From contig JAJZZA010000006.1 in the NCBI GenBank assembly GCA_021797825.1, forward strand, positions 1 through 64,000: 64,000 nt of DNA. The letters are read 5' to 3'. Each line of letters starts with the position of its first letter. The stretch's first letter is position 1. This DNA comes from Bacillota bacterium. Its GTDB lineage: Bacteria; Bacillota; Sulfobacillia; Sulfobacillales; Sulfobacillaceae. The notes below the pieces were generated by a model. It made no database searches. It was not told the origin of the DNA and saw only the letters and a list, made by a program, of their open reading frames with translations. Of this stretch, positions 26,139 through 34,247 are shown one piece after another. The position numbers and the translations under genes were made by a program.

Positions 26139-27074
26139 TCAGTCGCAGTAAAAAAAGAAGGTTTCCTTGTCGAACCGGTCTGCCAGCAACTTGCCTGGTT
26201 TACCATATTGTTCCCAAACTTTGTGAGCTACTTCCCGCGTTCCACGAATACGGACATATTTCCGCCCCGCCCGGTTTGTCCCCTCACGGATCTGACTGGC
26301 ATTCGGTGGGGTGAGCTGCCCCGATGGTACAGGCGGGTCCGTCGGGGATGGAAACCGTGTTGGCGAACCGTACACGGTGGTCATTGGCAGAGGCGTTGCG
26401 GTGAGGATTTTGTCCACGATTCGATCGACGCTCACCTCATCGAGAGGGCAATCTGCGCCCTTGGTCAGATACACCATCGCTTGTCGCGGCTTCAGAACAG
26501 GCATGGAACATTGATCGGCCACCAACCACCTGGCCTGGGTGAACACGACAATCGGTTCGATCGGGGGTAGGGGCTGGGGTAAGCCGTGGAGCGCATACCA
26601 TTGGTGAAATCGCCGCCGGTGCGTGTTATGTTGATGGATGGGGCTGTGCGTCTTAACCCACTTGCCCGCTTCTTTGCGAAAACACTCGTCGTTTTTCAGC
26701 AAAATCGCCCCATCCCAGGCCTTTGTTTCAATGAGAAAGATGCCACCGGGTCCAATAGCGATATGGTCAATTTGGGCATATTCACCAGGTTGGTATTCGA
26801 GTACCACATCGTTGATGATCGCCCATGCCTTCGGGAGACGTGCCCATAATCGCCAGCTAACGGCAAATTCCCCGCGGGCACCCTGCTGGCTGTCACGGCG
26901 CTGTTTCGTCCTGACCATCGCAGTCGCGAGAGGCGTGAGCGCCCAATGGAGGATTTTGGGAATTTCGGCGTCAACCCGCTCTCGGACGTGTTGTCTCTGG
27001 GCTGCTGCCTTCTCATCAACTCTTTTAAGAAATGCTGATTTTTGCGCACCGGATTGAGTAAAGATGCGGGCCAC
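26139..27074 (-). CDS. NERD-domain (nuclease-related) protein
   Basis: 311 residues; GTG start behind GGAGGGGG. The first about 60 residues are basic and helical. The NERD domain (about 65-190) shows GEFAVSWRLWARLP, then VLEYQPGEYAQIDHIAIGPGG and FLIETKAWDG, the D...E-x-K nuclease-like core. The C-terminal part has a basic region. NERD proteins are predicted nucleic-acid-processing enzymes of unknown role, often in mobile or defence regions; here it neighbours a transposase remnant and repeats. Confidence 0.85.
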   Translation of the reverse strand: MARIFTQSGAQKSAFLKRVDEKAAAQRQHVRERVDAEIPKILHWALTPLATAMVRTKQRRDSQQGARGEFAVSWRLWARLPKAWAIINDVVLEYQPGEYAQIDHIAIGPGGIFLIETKAWDGAILLKNDECFRKEAGKWVKTHSPIHQHNTHRRRFHQWYALHGLPQPLPPIEPIVVFTQARWLVADQCSMPVLKPRQAMVYLTKGADCPLDEVSVDRIVDKILTATPLPMTTVYGSPTRFPSPTDPPVPSGQLTPPNASQIREGTNRAGRKYVRIRGTREVAHKVWEQYGKPGKLLADRFDKETFFFYCD

Positions 27075-27189
27075 GCGGCCCCCTCCATTCCGTCGTTAAG
27101 AGATTGTCGAGAATTATACCATGTTGCCAGTTGCCAGAATACGGCAGGACGTCGAGGAGGGGATGTGGTTCAAAATTGCTACCGCCCAG

Positions 27190-27650
27190 ATTATGCCACA
27201 AGAGCTGGGATCTCCGAGGCGTGTTGGGTGTATCGCAAAACTCCTGCCAGCGGCGGTGAGGCGTGGCTTAAAGACGCTTTTGCCGGCGCCTTGCGCGATG
27301 CCGGATGCGATCGGCAGCCCCAGGGCGCGATATCGCGGATAGTCCCAGCGCGCCTGGGGATTGGGGACGTCGCGGATCGCGTCGGCGACGGCGGGAACGG
27401 TCGTTTCCCCCCCAGTCCGTGTGGCCAACGTCCCGAGCACGGGGTCGGGGCCTCGGTTTCCCACGCCGCACAGAGGCGCCCGTCGGCGACGCCTCCCCGA
27501 ACCGGGCCTGGGCGGTTGCGCAAGGCTTTTCGCGGGCATGATCCGTATCGCCGCTCTCCACCAGGGTTTTACCGGGGCCCCCAGACATGGGGGCCCCTCG
27601 TCCCCGAGCCCGGACGCGCCATCGCCGAGGAGGGCCACCGGACGACAACG
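27190..27650 (-). pseudogene. Decayed transposase (ISKra4-like)
   Basis: Fragments in different minus-strand frames fit the order of an ISKra4-type transposase: VALLGDGA, then DHAREKPCATAQARFGEASP (compare D-x-x-HA-x-E-x-L-W...A), then DYPRYRALGLPIASG with GAGKSVFKPRLTAAG. The fragments need at least two frameshifts and no start is visible. No clear terminal inverted repeats were found. Boundaries are approximate. Confidence 0.55.
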
Positions 27651-27773
27651 GCGCGCGTCTAACCCCGCCGGGAGCGCAGGAATATACCCCCGCTGTCCGG
27701 CGCCGAAATGACCATCGGCGCAGGATGGGATAAAATACCCAGGTGAGCGGTGGCGCCGCAAGGAGGCAGGCCG

Positions 27774-28331
27774 ATGGTTAGCAAGCTTCCCCCCAATCAG
27801 AAGGAGACCCGGTTGTTTCCCGTGCTGCATTATGGCAGCGTGCCCGTGCTGGACCGGCAAGGCTGGCGGCTTCGGGTGTTTGGGGAGGTTGCCGCCCCGA
27901 TGGAGTGGACCTGGCAGGACCTTCAAGCCTGGCCGCGAACAGACATCGTGGCCGACATTCATTGCGTGACCGGCTGGAGCAAGCAGGAGACCGTTTGGCG
28001 CGGCATCAGCACCAGAACCTTGTGGCAGCGGATTCAACCTGGACCGCAAGCCCGATTCGTCATGGTGCATGGGGCCAACGATTTTTCCGCCAATCTGCCC
28101 GTTCGGGATTTTTTGGAGGAATCAGTGCTGTTGGCCGATGAGTACGACGGTAAGCCTTTAACCCCCGAGCACGGGGGTCCCCTGCGCTTGGTGGTGCCCC
28201 AGCTCTACTTTTGGAAGAGCGCCAAGTGGGTGAGCGGGATCGAATTGATGATCGAAAACCGGGCCGGATTTTGGGAAGAGCGGGGCTATCACATGCGTGG
28301 CGACCCCTGGCAAGAGGAGCGTTATTGGTAA
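27774..28331 (+). CDS. Sulfite-oxidase-fold molybdopterin-dependent oxidoreductase
   Basis: 185 residues from the ATG at 27774, behind AAGGAGG. It contains the oxidoreductase molybdopterin-binding domain: WRLRVFGEVAAPMEWTW, the Mo-ligand Cys in DIHCVTGWSK (about residue 64), VMVHGANDFSANLP, GGPLRLVVPQLYFWKSAKWV and the C-terminal tail W-x-x-RGYH. There is no twin-arginine signal, so it is probably cytoplasmic. Substrate unknown; YedY/MsrP relatives reduce sulfoxides. Confidence 0.9.
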   Translation: MVSKLPPNQKETRLFPVLHYGSVPVLDRQGWRLRVFGEVAAPMEWTWQDLQAWPRTDIVADIHCVTGWSKQETVWRGISTRTLWQRIQPGPQARFVMVHGANDFSANLPVRDFLEESVLLADEYDGKPLTPEHGGPLRLVVPQLYFWKSAKWVSGIELMIENRAGFWEERGYHMRGDPWQEERYW

Positions 28332-28350
28332 GCGGCGAAGGGGTGACGAT

Positions 28351-28893
28351 ATGAAAATTTACACGCGAACCGGTGACGGCGGCGATACCAGCCTGTGGGG
28401 CAAAGCCGGAGAGAAACGCGTCCGCAAGGATGCGGTGCGGGTGGAGGCGTATGGCACCGTCGACGAGGCGAATGCGGCGCTGGGCGTCGCACGGCGCGAG
28501 GTCGGGCCGGGGCCGTTGGCGGAGCCGCTTCAATGGATTCAACATCGCTTGTTTGCGATGGGCGCAGACCTTTCCAACATCAACCCGGACGCGCTCCCGC
28601 GCATTCAGGCCGCCGACGTCGACCGGCTTGAGCAATGGATCGATGAATGGGAGGCGACTCTGCCGCCCTTGCGGCACTTTATTTTGCCGTCGGGGTCCCG
28701 GGCCAGCGTGTTCTTGCACGTGGCCCGCACGGTCACGCGCCGTGCCGAGCGGCGAGTGGTCTCGCTGGTGGCCGAGGAACCGCGCTATGCCCTGCAGCTT
28801 CGCTTTCTCAACCGGTTGTCCGACTTGCTCTTTGTGGCGGCCCGCACTGCCAACCACAACGAGGGATCAGGCGATGAACCGGCGCGATTCTAA
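28351..28893 (+). CDS. Cob(I)yrinic acid a,c-diamide adenosyltransferase (PduO type)
   Basis: 180 residues from ATG 28351. Transfers adenosyl from ATP to cob(I)alamin, producing AdoCbl. The ATP motif YTRTGDGGDTSLWG is at residues 4-17. VRVEAYGTVDEANAALG, WIQHRLFAMGADLS and FLHVARTVTRRAERRV follow, all diagnostic. It begins 19 bases after the molybdoenzyme and overlaps the next gene, a degenerate copy. The product can serve the AdoCbl mutase encoded at 34.2 kb. Confidence 0.95.
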   Translation: MKIYTRTGDGGDTSLWGKAGEKRVRKDAVRVEAYGTVDEANAALGVARREVGPGPLAEPLQWIQHRLFAMGADLSNINPDALPRIQAADVDRLEQWIDEWEATLPPLRHFILPSGSRASVFLHVARTVTRRAERRVVSLVAEEPRYALQLRFLNRLSDLLFVAARTANHNEGSGDEPARF

Positions 28894-29356
28894 GGCCCGC
28901 GGGGCGGACGCGCTGCGGGCCGTGGACGAACTGAACGCCATGCTTGGGCTGCTGCGGGGAACCTTGGCGCCTTCCTGGGAGGACTGGCTGATCGCGGTGC
29001 AACACCAGCTATTTGCGGTGGGGGCCAATCTCGCCCGCTATGCCCGGGCAGCGGGAACGGAGGGGGAACTGCCGTTGTTGCCCGCCCTGCCGAGCGACGG
29101 CGCGGATTCGGCGACGGACGATTCCCCGGCCGGAGTTCTTATGAATTGGGCCCGAAGCGTGGCGTGGCGGACCTGGCGCCGGGTTGCCGCGCTGGAGACG
29201 GCGGAAGCTCCCGCCCAGTACCTGCAATGTCTGGTGTCGAGCCTGGCCGCAGCCGAGGCGTCTTTAAAGACGGGAACGGTTCAGATCGGGCCGGAGCGGG
29301 GTGGCACCGGGTTCGACTCCGAGAGAAAACCCGAGAAAGGATCGAGCGAGTCATGA
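28874..29356 (+). CDS. Degenerate paralogue of the cobalamin adenosyltransferase lacking the ATP motif
   Basis: 160 residues from ATG 28874, overlapping the previous gene by 20 bases and the next by 4. It aligns with the core of its neighbour: AVDELNAMLGLLRG with TVDEANAALGVARR, IAVQHQLFAVGANLA with QWIQHRLFAMGADLS, and MNWARSVAWRTWRRVAALE with LHVARTVTRRAERRVVSLV. The N-terminal TRTGDGG ATP loop is missing and the RAER residues are changed, so catalysis is unlikely. It may form mixed trimers or have a new role (inference). Confidence 0.75.
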   Translation: MNRRDSKARGADALRAVDELNAMLGLLRGTLAPSWEDWLIAVQHQLFAVGANLARYARAAGTEGELPLLPALPSDGADSATDDSPAGVLMNWARSVAWRTWRRVAALETAEAPAQYLQCLVSSLAAAEASLKTGTVQIGPERGGTGFDSERKPEKGSSES

Positions 29357-29775
29357 AGCGCCAGTTCACGGCGGAGGAGGCCAACCAGTTGCTGCCGACT
29401 CTTCGCGAGCGGCTCGACGGGTTGCGGCAGTTGCAAACCCTAGCGCGGCGCAAGTACGAAGAAATGCGTGACATTCGCGAAGTTGGCTATCGCAGGGACG
29501 GCAACCTGATTATGCGCACCGACTATCAATTGGCGAAGCACGAATTTGACCAAATGGTGGCTCGGGCGAACGGCATTCTGGCGGAAATCAATGAGCGGGG
29601 ATGCCGGGTGACCGATGTTGAGCTGGGGTTGGTCGACTTCCCCGCCGTGCTTGACGGGGAACATATCTACCTGTGCTGGCAAATGGATGAGCCGGAGGTT
29701 GCCTTTTATCATGGGACGCACGAGGGGTACACCGGCCGGCGCCGGCTGCCGAAATCCGGCTCGGTGCCGGACTAG
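29353..29775 (+). CDS. DUF2203-family protein
   Basis: 140 residues; the ATG at 29353 overlaps the preceding stop (ATGA). Begins QFTAEEANQLLPTLRERLDGL and ends with DFPAVLDGEHIYLCWQMDEPEVAFYHG, the recognisable DUF2203 pattern of a helical N-terminus and conserved L-C-W-x-x-x-E...H. Function unknown. Stop codons of this gene and the HD gene overlap tail to tail. Confidence 0.88.
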   Translation: MKRQFTAEEANQLLPTLRERLDGLRQLQTLARRKYEEMRDIREVGYRRDGNLIMRTDYQLAKHEFDQMVARANGILAEINERGCRVTDVELGLVDFPAVLDGEHIYLCWQMDEPEVAFYHGTHEGYTGRRRLPKSGSVPD

Positions 29776-30347
29776 GGATGGATTCCCAATGATTCGGCAT
29801 GGGGTTTTAAGCTTTCTATGACAAATTCGATCAGCGTGTCGAGATCCATGCCCAATCCCTCCGCCCCGCTGGTGACGTCGGCCCGGTTGACGGTTCTGGC
29901 GAAGCTTTTGTCTTTAAGCTTCTTTTTCACCGAGGCGGCGGTCACTTGGCTTAAGCTTTGTTGCGGACGGACCAGGGTGACTGCCACCACGAATCCGGTG
30001 AGCTCGTCGACGGCATAGATGGCTTTTTCCAACAGTGATGTGCGCGCGATGCCGTTTTCGGTTACATGTGATTGAACCGCTCGCACGATCGTCTCGGAGA
30101 AGCCGGCCTCCCGCAAGATGGCCGCCCCGGCGATGGTGTGCTGTCCGATCTCGGGATAGGATTCGTAATCGAAGTCGTGGAGCAGGCCGACGAGGCCAAA
30201 GCTGGCCGGGTCTTCTCCGTAATGGCGGGCGAGGGCTTGCATGACCGCTTCCACCGCCAGGGCGTGCTTGATGAGGTTGGGGTTTTTGGTATAGCGGTTT
30301 AACAGATGCCAGGCGGTTTCGCGCGACGGCACGGCCATTTGGTTCAT
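29772..30347 (-). CDS. HD-domain hydrolase
   Basis: 191 residues from the ATG at 30347, behind AAGGAGG. HD-type segments are LIKHALAVEAVMQALARHYG near residue 26, GLLHDFDYESYPEIGQHT with the HD pair near 58, and VRAVQSHV. Predicted metal-dependent phosphohydrolase; the substrate is unknown. This short stand-alone type is common in clostridia. Confidence 0.88.
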   Translation of the reverse strand: MNQMAVPSRETAWHLLNRYTKNPNLIKHALAVEAVMQALARHYGEDPASFGLVGLLHDFDYESYPEIGQHTIAGAAILREAGFSETIVRAVQSHVTENGIARTSLLEKAIYAVDELTGFVVAVTLVRPQQSLSQVTAASVKKKLKDKSFARTVNRADVTSGAEGLGMDLDTLIEFVIESLKPHAESLGIHP

Positions 30348-30676
30348 GCAGATCCCTCCTTGCGGCACCGCTCCAGGCCATGGCGGAGCGCCGCTATGTT
30401 ATTTTCGCATTATACCAAACCAGCCCGCGGTTGATGGCTTGATCAGGGCGGGAAGGACTCAAAAAACCGAGGCTGGGCCAGGACGAGGATGGCGGCGGGG
30501 GGATCGCGCGACCGTGGCGCAACGCGTTCGGACCACCGTGTGCCGCGCCGGCAGCCGGGCTCCCGGCGCGGGGAGGCGGTAAACAGGGAAAAGCCGGATA
30601 TGGCCCTTGCTAACCCGGGGCGCATTTCCTAAGATTTAGGAAAACCTGTGGCCGACGGCCAGTCAGGAAAGAAAGG
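30348..30676. other. Divergent intergenic region
   Basis: 329 bases between the divergent HD and aldolase genes. Apart from the -10 box on the minus strand and the aldolase ribosome binding site I see nothing distinctive. Confidence 0.5.
30409..30414 (-). promoter_or_regulatory. Candidate -10 box of the HD gene
   Basis: TATAAT read on the minus strand, about 60 bases before the start codon. No good -35 hexamer at 16-18 bases. Confidence 0.35.
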
Positions 30677-31585
30677 ATGGACGACACGATGGCAACTCGT
30701 CCCCACTTAGACCAGCTTAATCTGGCTCCCGGGAAACGTGCGCGCCTTTACCGCCTGCTCTATCAGGCGGGACCCGCCAATGGGACGCTGATGATTTTGC
30801 CCATAGACCAGGGATTGGAGCACGGCCCCCGCGACTTTTTCGATGCTCCGGAGGGGGTAGACCCGAATTTTCAGTTTCGGATTGCGCTGGAGGGAAACTT
30901 CTCGGCGATTGCCTGTCAGATAGGGTTGGCGGAAAAGTATTATCCAAGCTACGCCGGAAAAATTCCGCTGATCGTGAAGTTAAACGGCAAGACCGAGATT
31001 CCGTCGGACGAGACCCCTCTTTCGCCGCTGAACGCCAGTGTCGAAGAGGCGGTTCGCCTCGGTGCCGACGCGGTGGGTTATACGCTTTACGTGGGCTCTG
31101 CCCGCCAGGATGAAGATTTCAAGCAATTTCGCAGCGTGCGCGAAGAGGCCAACCGTTTCGGCATGCCGGTGGTGGTGTGGTCGTATCCGCGCGGCCGGGC
31201 GATCGAGGACAGGGGTGGGAAAGACACGGTGTATGCGATTGATTACGCGGCCCGGGTCGCGCAAGAATTGGGCGCCGACGTGGTCAAACTCAACGTGCCC
31301 AAGATTGACCCCAACAAGCTGCGGTCCGCCCCGGCGGAGTATCAACGCGAGTGGACGGAACATGCCGCCTTGGAACAGGTTATCCGTTCGGCCGGCCAAT
31401 CGCTGGTGATTTTTGCGGGCGGGGACAAAGGCCAAGGCCAGCAGGCCTTGCAAAAGGCCGAACATTGCCTGGCGGCGGGAGCCACGGGTTTGATTTTTGG
31501 CCGCAACGTGTGGCAGCGACCCTATGCCGAGGCGTTGTCGCTGGCGCGTTCCATCCACGAATTGGTAGCGCGGTACAGTCATTAA
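30677..31585 (+). CDS. fbaB: Class I fructose-bisphosphate aldolase, archaeal/DhnA type
   Basis: 302 residues (298 if ATG 30689 is used; both have acceptable ribosome binding sites). Cleaves fructose 1,6-bisphosphate through a Schiff base. Recognisable segments: ILPIDQGLEHGP near 36, GYTLYVGS with the catalytic Tyr, Lys in DVVKLNVPK near 200 and the phosphate-binding FAGGDKGQG and GLIFGRNVWQRP. Bacterial FbaB/DhnA aldolases are often gluconeogenic. Confidence 0.92.
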   Translation: MDDTMATRPHLDQLNLAPGKRARLYRLLYQAGPANGTLMILPIDQGLEHGPRDFFDAPEGVDPNFQFRIALEGNFSAIACQIGLAEKYYPSYAGKIPLIVKLNGKTEIPSDETPLSPLNASVEEAVRLGADAVGYTLYVGSARQDEDFKQFRSVREEANRFGMPVVVWSYPRGRAIEDRGGKDTVYAIDYAARVAQELGADVVKLNVPKIDPNKLRSAPAEYQREWTEHAALEQVIRSAGQSLVIFAGGDKGQGQQALQKAEHCLAAGATGLIFGRNVWQRPYAEALSLARSIHELVARYSH

Positions 31586-31707
31586 TCGAGCACGGTGCTC
31601 TGGGCAATCCCGGAAACCGTGCCAAAATGCCCCGACCCTAAGCTGGTGGCGGCTTTCGTCTCCCTGCATACCGTGGCAGTATCTCGGAGACGAAGGAGAG
31701 GTCGCTG

Positions 31708-32580
31708 GTGGCAGCAGGACAAGAGCGCGGCCAACCCCCGGCCGGCACCGGCCAATGGGTCGAAAAGCCTGCCCGCGCGGTTTTGGGCCAACGCTATCGC
31801 CGGTTTGTCATTCGCACGCACCTGATTCGGGCCGGGGAGCGCCTGACGGAGACGCTGATACCGTATTTAAAAGGGCGCGTCAGGCCGGACGACATTGTGG
31901 TGTTGGGAGAGAAAGCGGTCGCTATCGCCGAAGGGCGCGCGGTGTTGTTGCAAAGTATCAAGCCGCGCCGCGCGGCGAGATTTCTGTCGCGACAGGTTCG
32001 TCCGCTGGGTTACGGGTTGGGCTTGCGACGGCCGGAGACCATGGAAATGGCGATTCGTGAGGCGGGACTGGGCCGGATTTTGCTGGCTGCGGCGGTGGGC
32101 GCGGCCGATCGGTTGTTGGGCCGTTCCGGGGATTTTTACCGGATTGCCGGTCGGCGGGTGGCGTCGATTGACGGACCGGGCCCCACCACGATACCTCCGT
32201 ATCACCAGTATATCGTGCTGGCGCCCACACACCCGGAGATTTTGGCTAACGAACTGTCCCGCCGTCTCGAGGCAGCGGTGGCGGTGGTGGATGTTAATGA
32301 TGTGGGCAGTGAGGTTTTAGCCGCCTCCGCAGGGATCGATGGCCATTTGGTCGCGGAGTTGTTGCGTGACAATCCCATGGGACAGGGATCCCAGAGGACG
32401 CCCATCGGGGTCTTGCGGCCGGTCCCAGACATGCCTCCCCAAGCTCTCTGGCTGCGGGTGCCGGCAGGAAAGGCCGATGGCGGGATGATGCTGCCGATGC
32501 CCGGGGCAGGGGATGCTTGCCCGTTATGGACGGTCGATCAAACGGCCACCACGGATGCCGGCAGTCCTCCTCCCGGTTAA
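31708..32580 (+). CDS. CofE-like F420-0:gamma-glutamyl ligase family protein
   Basis: 290 residues from GTG 31708, with GAAGGAGAG upstream. Family-like segments are IRTHLIRAGERLTETLIPYL, DDIVVLGEKAVAIAEGRAV, GGPT-like PTTIPPYHQYIVLAPTHP, and VAVVDVNDVGSEVLAASAG (metal-binding Asp-Asn region altered to DVND). CofE adds glutamates to coenzyme F420. No other F420 genes are in the window, so the true substrate may differ. The C-terminus is Gly/Pro-rich. Confidence 0.65.
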   Translation: MAAGQERGQPPAGTGQWVEKPARAVLGQRYRRFVIRTHLIRAGERLTETLIPYLKGRVRPDDIVVLGEKAVAIAEGRAVLLQSIKPRRAARFLSRQVRPLGYGLGLRRPETMEMAIREAGLGRILLAAAVGAADRLLGRSGDFYRIAGRRVASIDGPGPTTIPPYHQYIVLAPTHPEILANELSRRLEAAVAVVDVNDVGSEVLAASAGIDGHLVAELLRDNPMGQGSQRTPIGVLRPVPDMPPQALWLRVPAGKADGGMMLPMPGAGDACPLWTVDQTATTDAGSPPPG

Positions 32581-32959
32581 GCCGCCTTGGCTGGGAAAAC
32601 GTCACCGGGGCAGCGGACCCCAGCCCGTCCGGTGAAATGGCCCGATGAGAACGCCGCTTTGACCGGTCGCTCCTTTTCCGTGTTTTGGTGCCGGCCGCCA
32701 TGCCGGTTGGAGCGAGCGGCTCGGCTTCTGGGGCGGCCACCGGGTCCGACCGGCAGATTGGCGTGGGGCCGAGATGGGAGCCCGGCACGATGGGGGGCGG
32801 GGATTTGCAGCCGGTTGCCAGCGCGAGTCGATAGAAACGCACGGGTCGTTTATAATAGGGGCATGATGGGTGCCGGAGGAGTCCCTTCGGGGCCGTTTCC
32901 GCGGTGAAGTCCTGAGAGAAGGCGGTGAATCGCCCGGATCGGCAGAGTCGGGCGGGTCG
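32581..32959. other. Intergenic region before leucine dehydrogenase
   Basis: 379 bases without a gene. A perfect TATAAT at 32851-32856 is a candidate -10 box for the downstream gene, with a poor -35 (TCGATA, 32828-32833). Confidence 0.45.
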
Positions 32960-34024
32960 ATGGACATTTTCAAAGAAATGGAACGGCGAGGTCATGAGCA
33001 AGTCATTTTCAACTATGACAAGGCCACGGGGCTCAAGGCCATCATTGCGATCCATGACACCACCCTGGGCCCCGCCCTGGGCGGGACCCGGATGTTGCCA
33101 TATGCGGCTGAGGATGCGGCTTTAGAAGACGTGCTGCGTCTCTCGGAAGGCATGACTTATAAAGCGGCCGCCGCGGGTTTGGACTTCGGCGGGGGCAAGA
33201 CCGTCATTCTAGGCGATCCGGCCCAGGACAAATCCGAGGGTTTGTTCCGGGCCTTGGGTAGATTTGTTGAAACCCTGAACGGCCGTTACTCGACCGGCGA
33301 GGATGTTGGAACCTCCGAGGAGGACTTCCTGATTGCTCTGCGGGAGACCCGCCACCTGGTCGGGTTGCCCCCGGCCTACGGGGGATCCGGCGATACCGGG
33401 GATATGACGGCTTTGGGCGTCATTAACGCGATGAAGGCGGCACTGATGCACAAAAACGGATCCTCCTCGCTTACCGGCCGTCGGGTGGCGATTCAGGGAC
33501 TGGGTAAAGTCGGGTTTCATGTGGCCAAGCGGGCAGTGGAAGAAGGGGCCCATGTAGTGGCTGCGGACATCAATCCTCACACGGTGGGCCGGGTCGCTTC
33601 GGAATTGGGGATAGAACCCACCGACCCCTGGGCGGTGCTGGAGACGCGGTGCGACATCTTTTCGCCCTGCGCCCTCGGCAATGTCATTAACGAAGACACG
33701 GCGGAGCGCCTAAACTGCCAAATTGTGGCCGGATCGGCCAACAATCAGTTAAAGGACAACTCCTTTGGGGAGGCTCTTAGCCAACGCGGTATTTTGTATG
33801 CTCCCGACTTCATTTGCAACGCGGGCGGATTGATTCAGGTCGCGGACGAAGTGCGGGGCTATCACCCCGATCGGGTGCGTCATCAGGTGGAGGCGATTTA
33901 CGATCTCTTGCTGGCGATTTTCCGGGAAGCGGATGCCAAGGGGCTGTCCACGACGGCGGTGGCGATGGGACGGGTCGAACAGCGGTTGTCGCAAGTCCAT
34001 GCGATTCACCGCATCCGGACGTGA
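32960..34024 (+). CDS. ldh: Leucine (branched-chain amino acid) dehydrogenase
   Basis: 354 residues from ATG 32960, where homology begins (MDIFKEMERRGHEQVIF). Oxidatively deaminates Leu/Val/Ile with NAD+. Substrate segments are GPALGGTRMLPY and AAAAGLDFGGGKTVI with the catalytic Lys. The Rossmann motif QGLGKVGFHVAKRAVEEGA is near 180, and GSANNQLKDN and NAGGLIQVADE follow. It lies upstream of an isobutyryl-CoA-type mutase, consistent with valine catabolism. The upstream in-frame extension is Arg/Gly-rich leader. Confidence 0.94.
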   Translation: MDIFKEMERRGHEQVIFNYDKATGLKAIIAIHDTTLGPALGGTRMLPYAAEDAALEDVLRLSEGMTYKAAAAGLDFGGGKTVILGDPAQDKSEGLFRALGRFVETLNGRYSTGEDVGTSEEDFLIALRETRHLVGLPPAYGGSGDTGDMTALGVINAMKAALMHKNGSSSLTGRRVAIQGLGKVGFHVAKRAVEEGAHVVAADINPHTVGRVASELGIEPTDPWAVLETRCDIFSPCALGNVINEDTAERLNCQIVAGSANNQLKDNSFGEALSQRGILYAPDFICNAGGLIQVADEVRGYHPDRVRHQVEAIYDLLLAIFREADAKGLSTTAVAMGRVEQRLSQVHAIHRIRT

Positions 34025-34247
34025 CGAGGCTCGCCGCCACGGGGGGGAAACCGGTTTGACCCGACGGCGCCAGCCAGCAATGGGCAGCCAAGTGTCCGCG
34101 GCCGGCCTGGACTGAGCGGCGCATTTGACAGGTTGCTCTGCCATCCGTTATTACACGCGCCGCACATCCCCAACTGTGGTGATGAGGATGTTGGGCAAAG
34201 GGATCGGGATGCAGCCACACGGGCTGAACAGAAGGGAGCCGGAGGGA

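Noticed and set aside
27114-28070. 318-residue minus-strand open frame taken as one gene
   Set aside because: Its first part is antisense to the molybdoenzyme; only the later part has transposase-like fragments, in more than one frame, so it is treated as a pseudogene.
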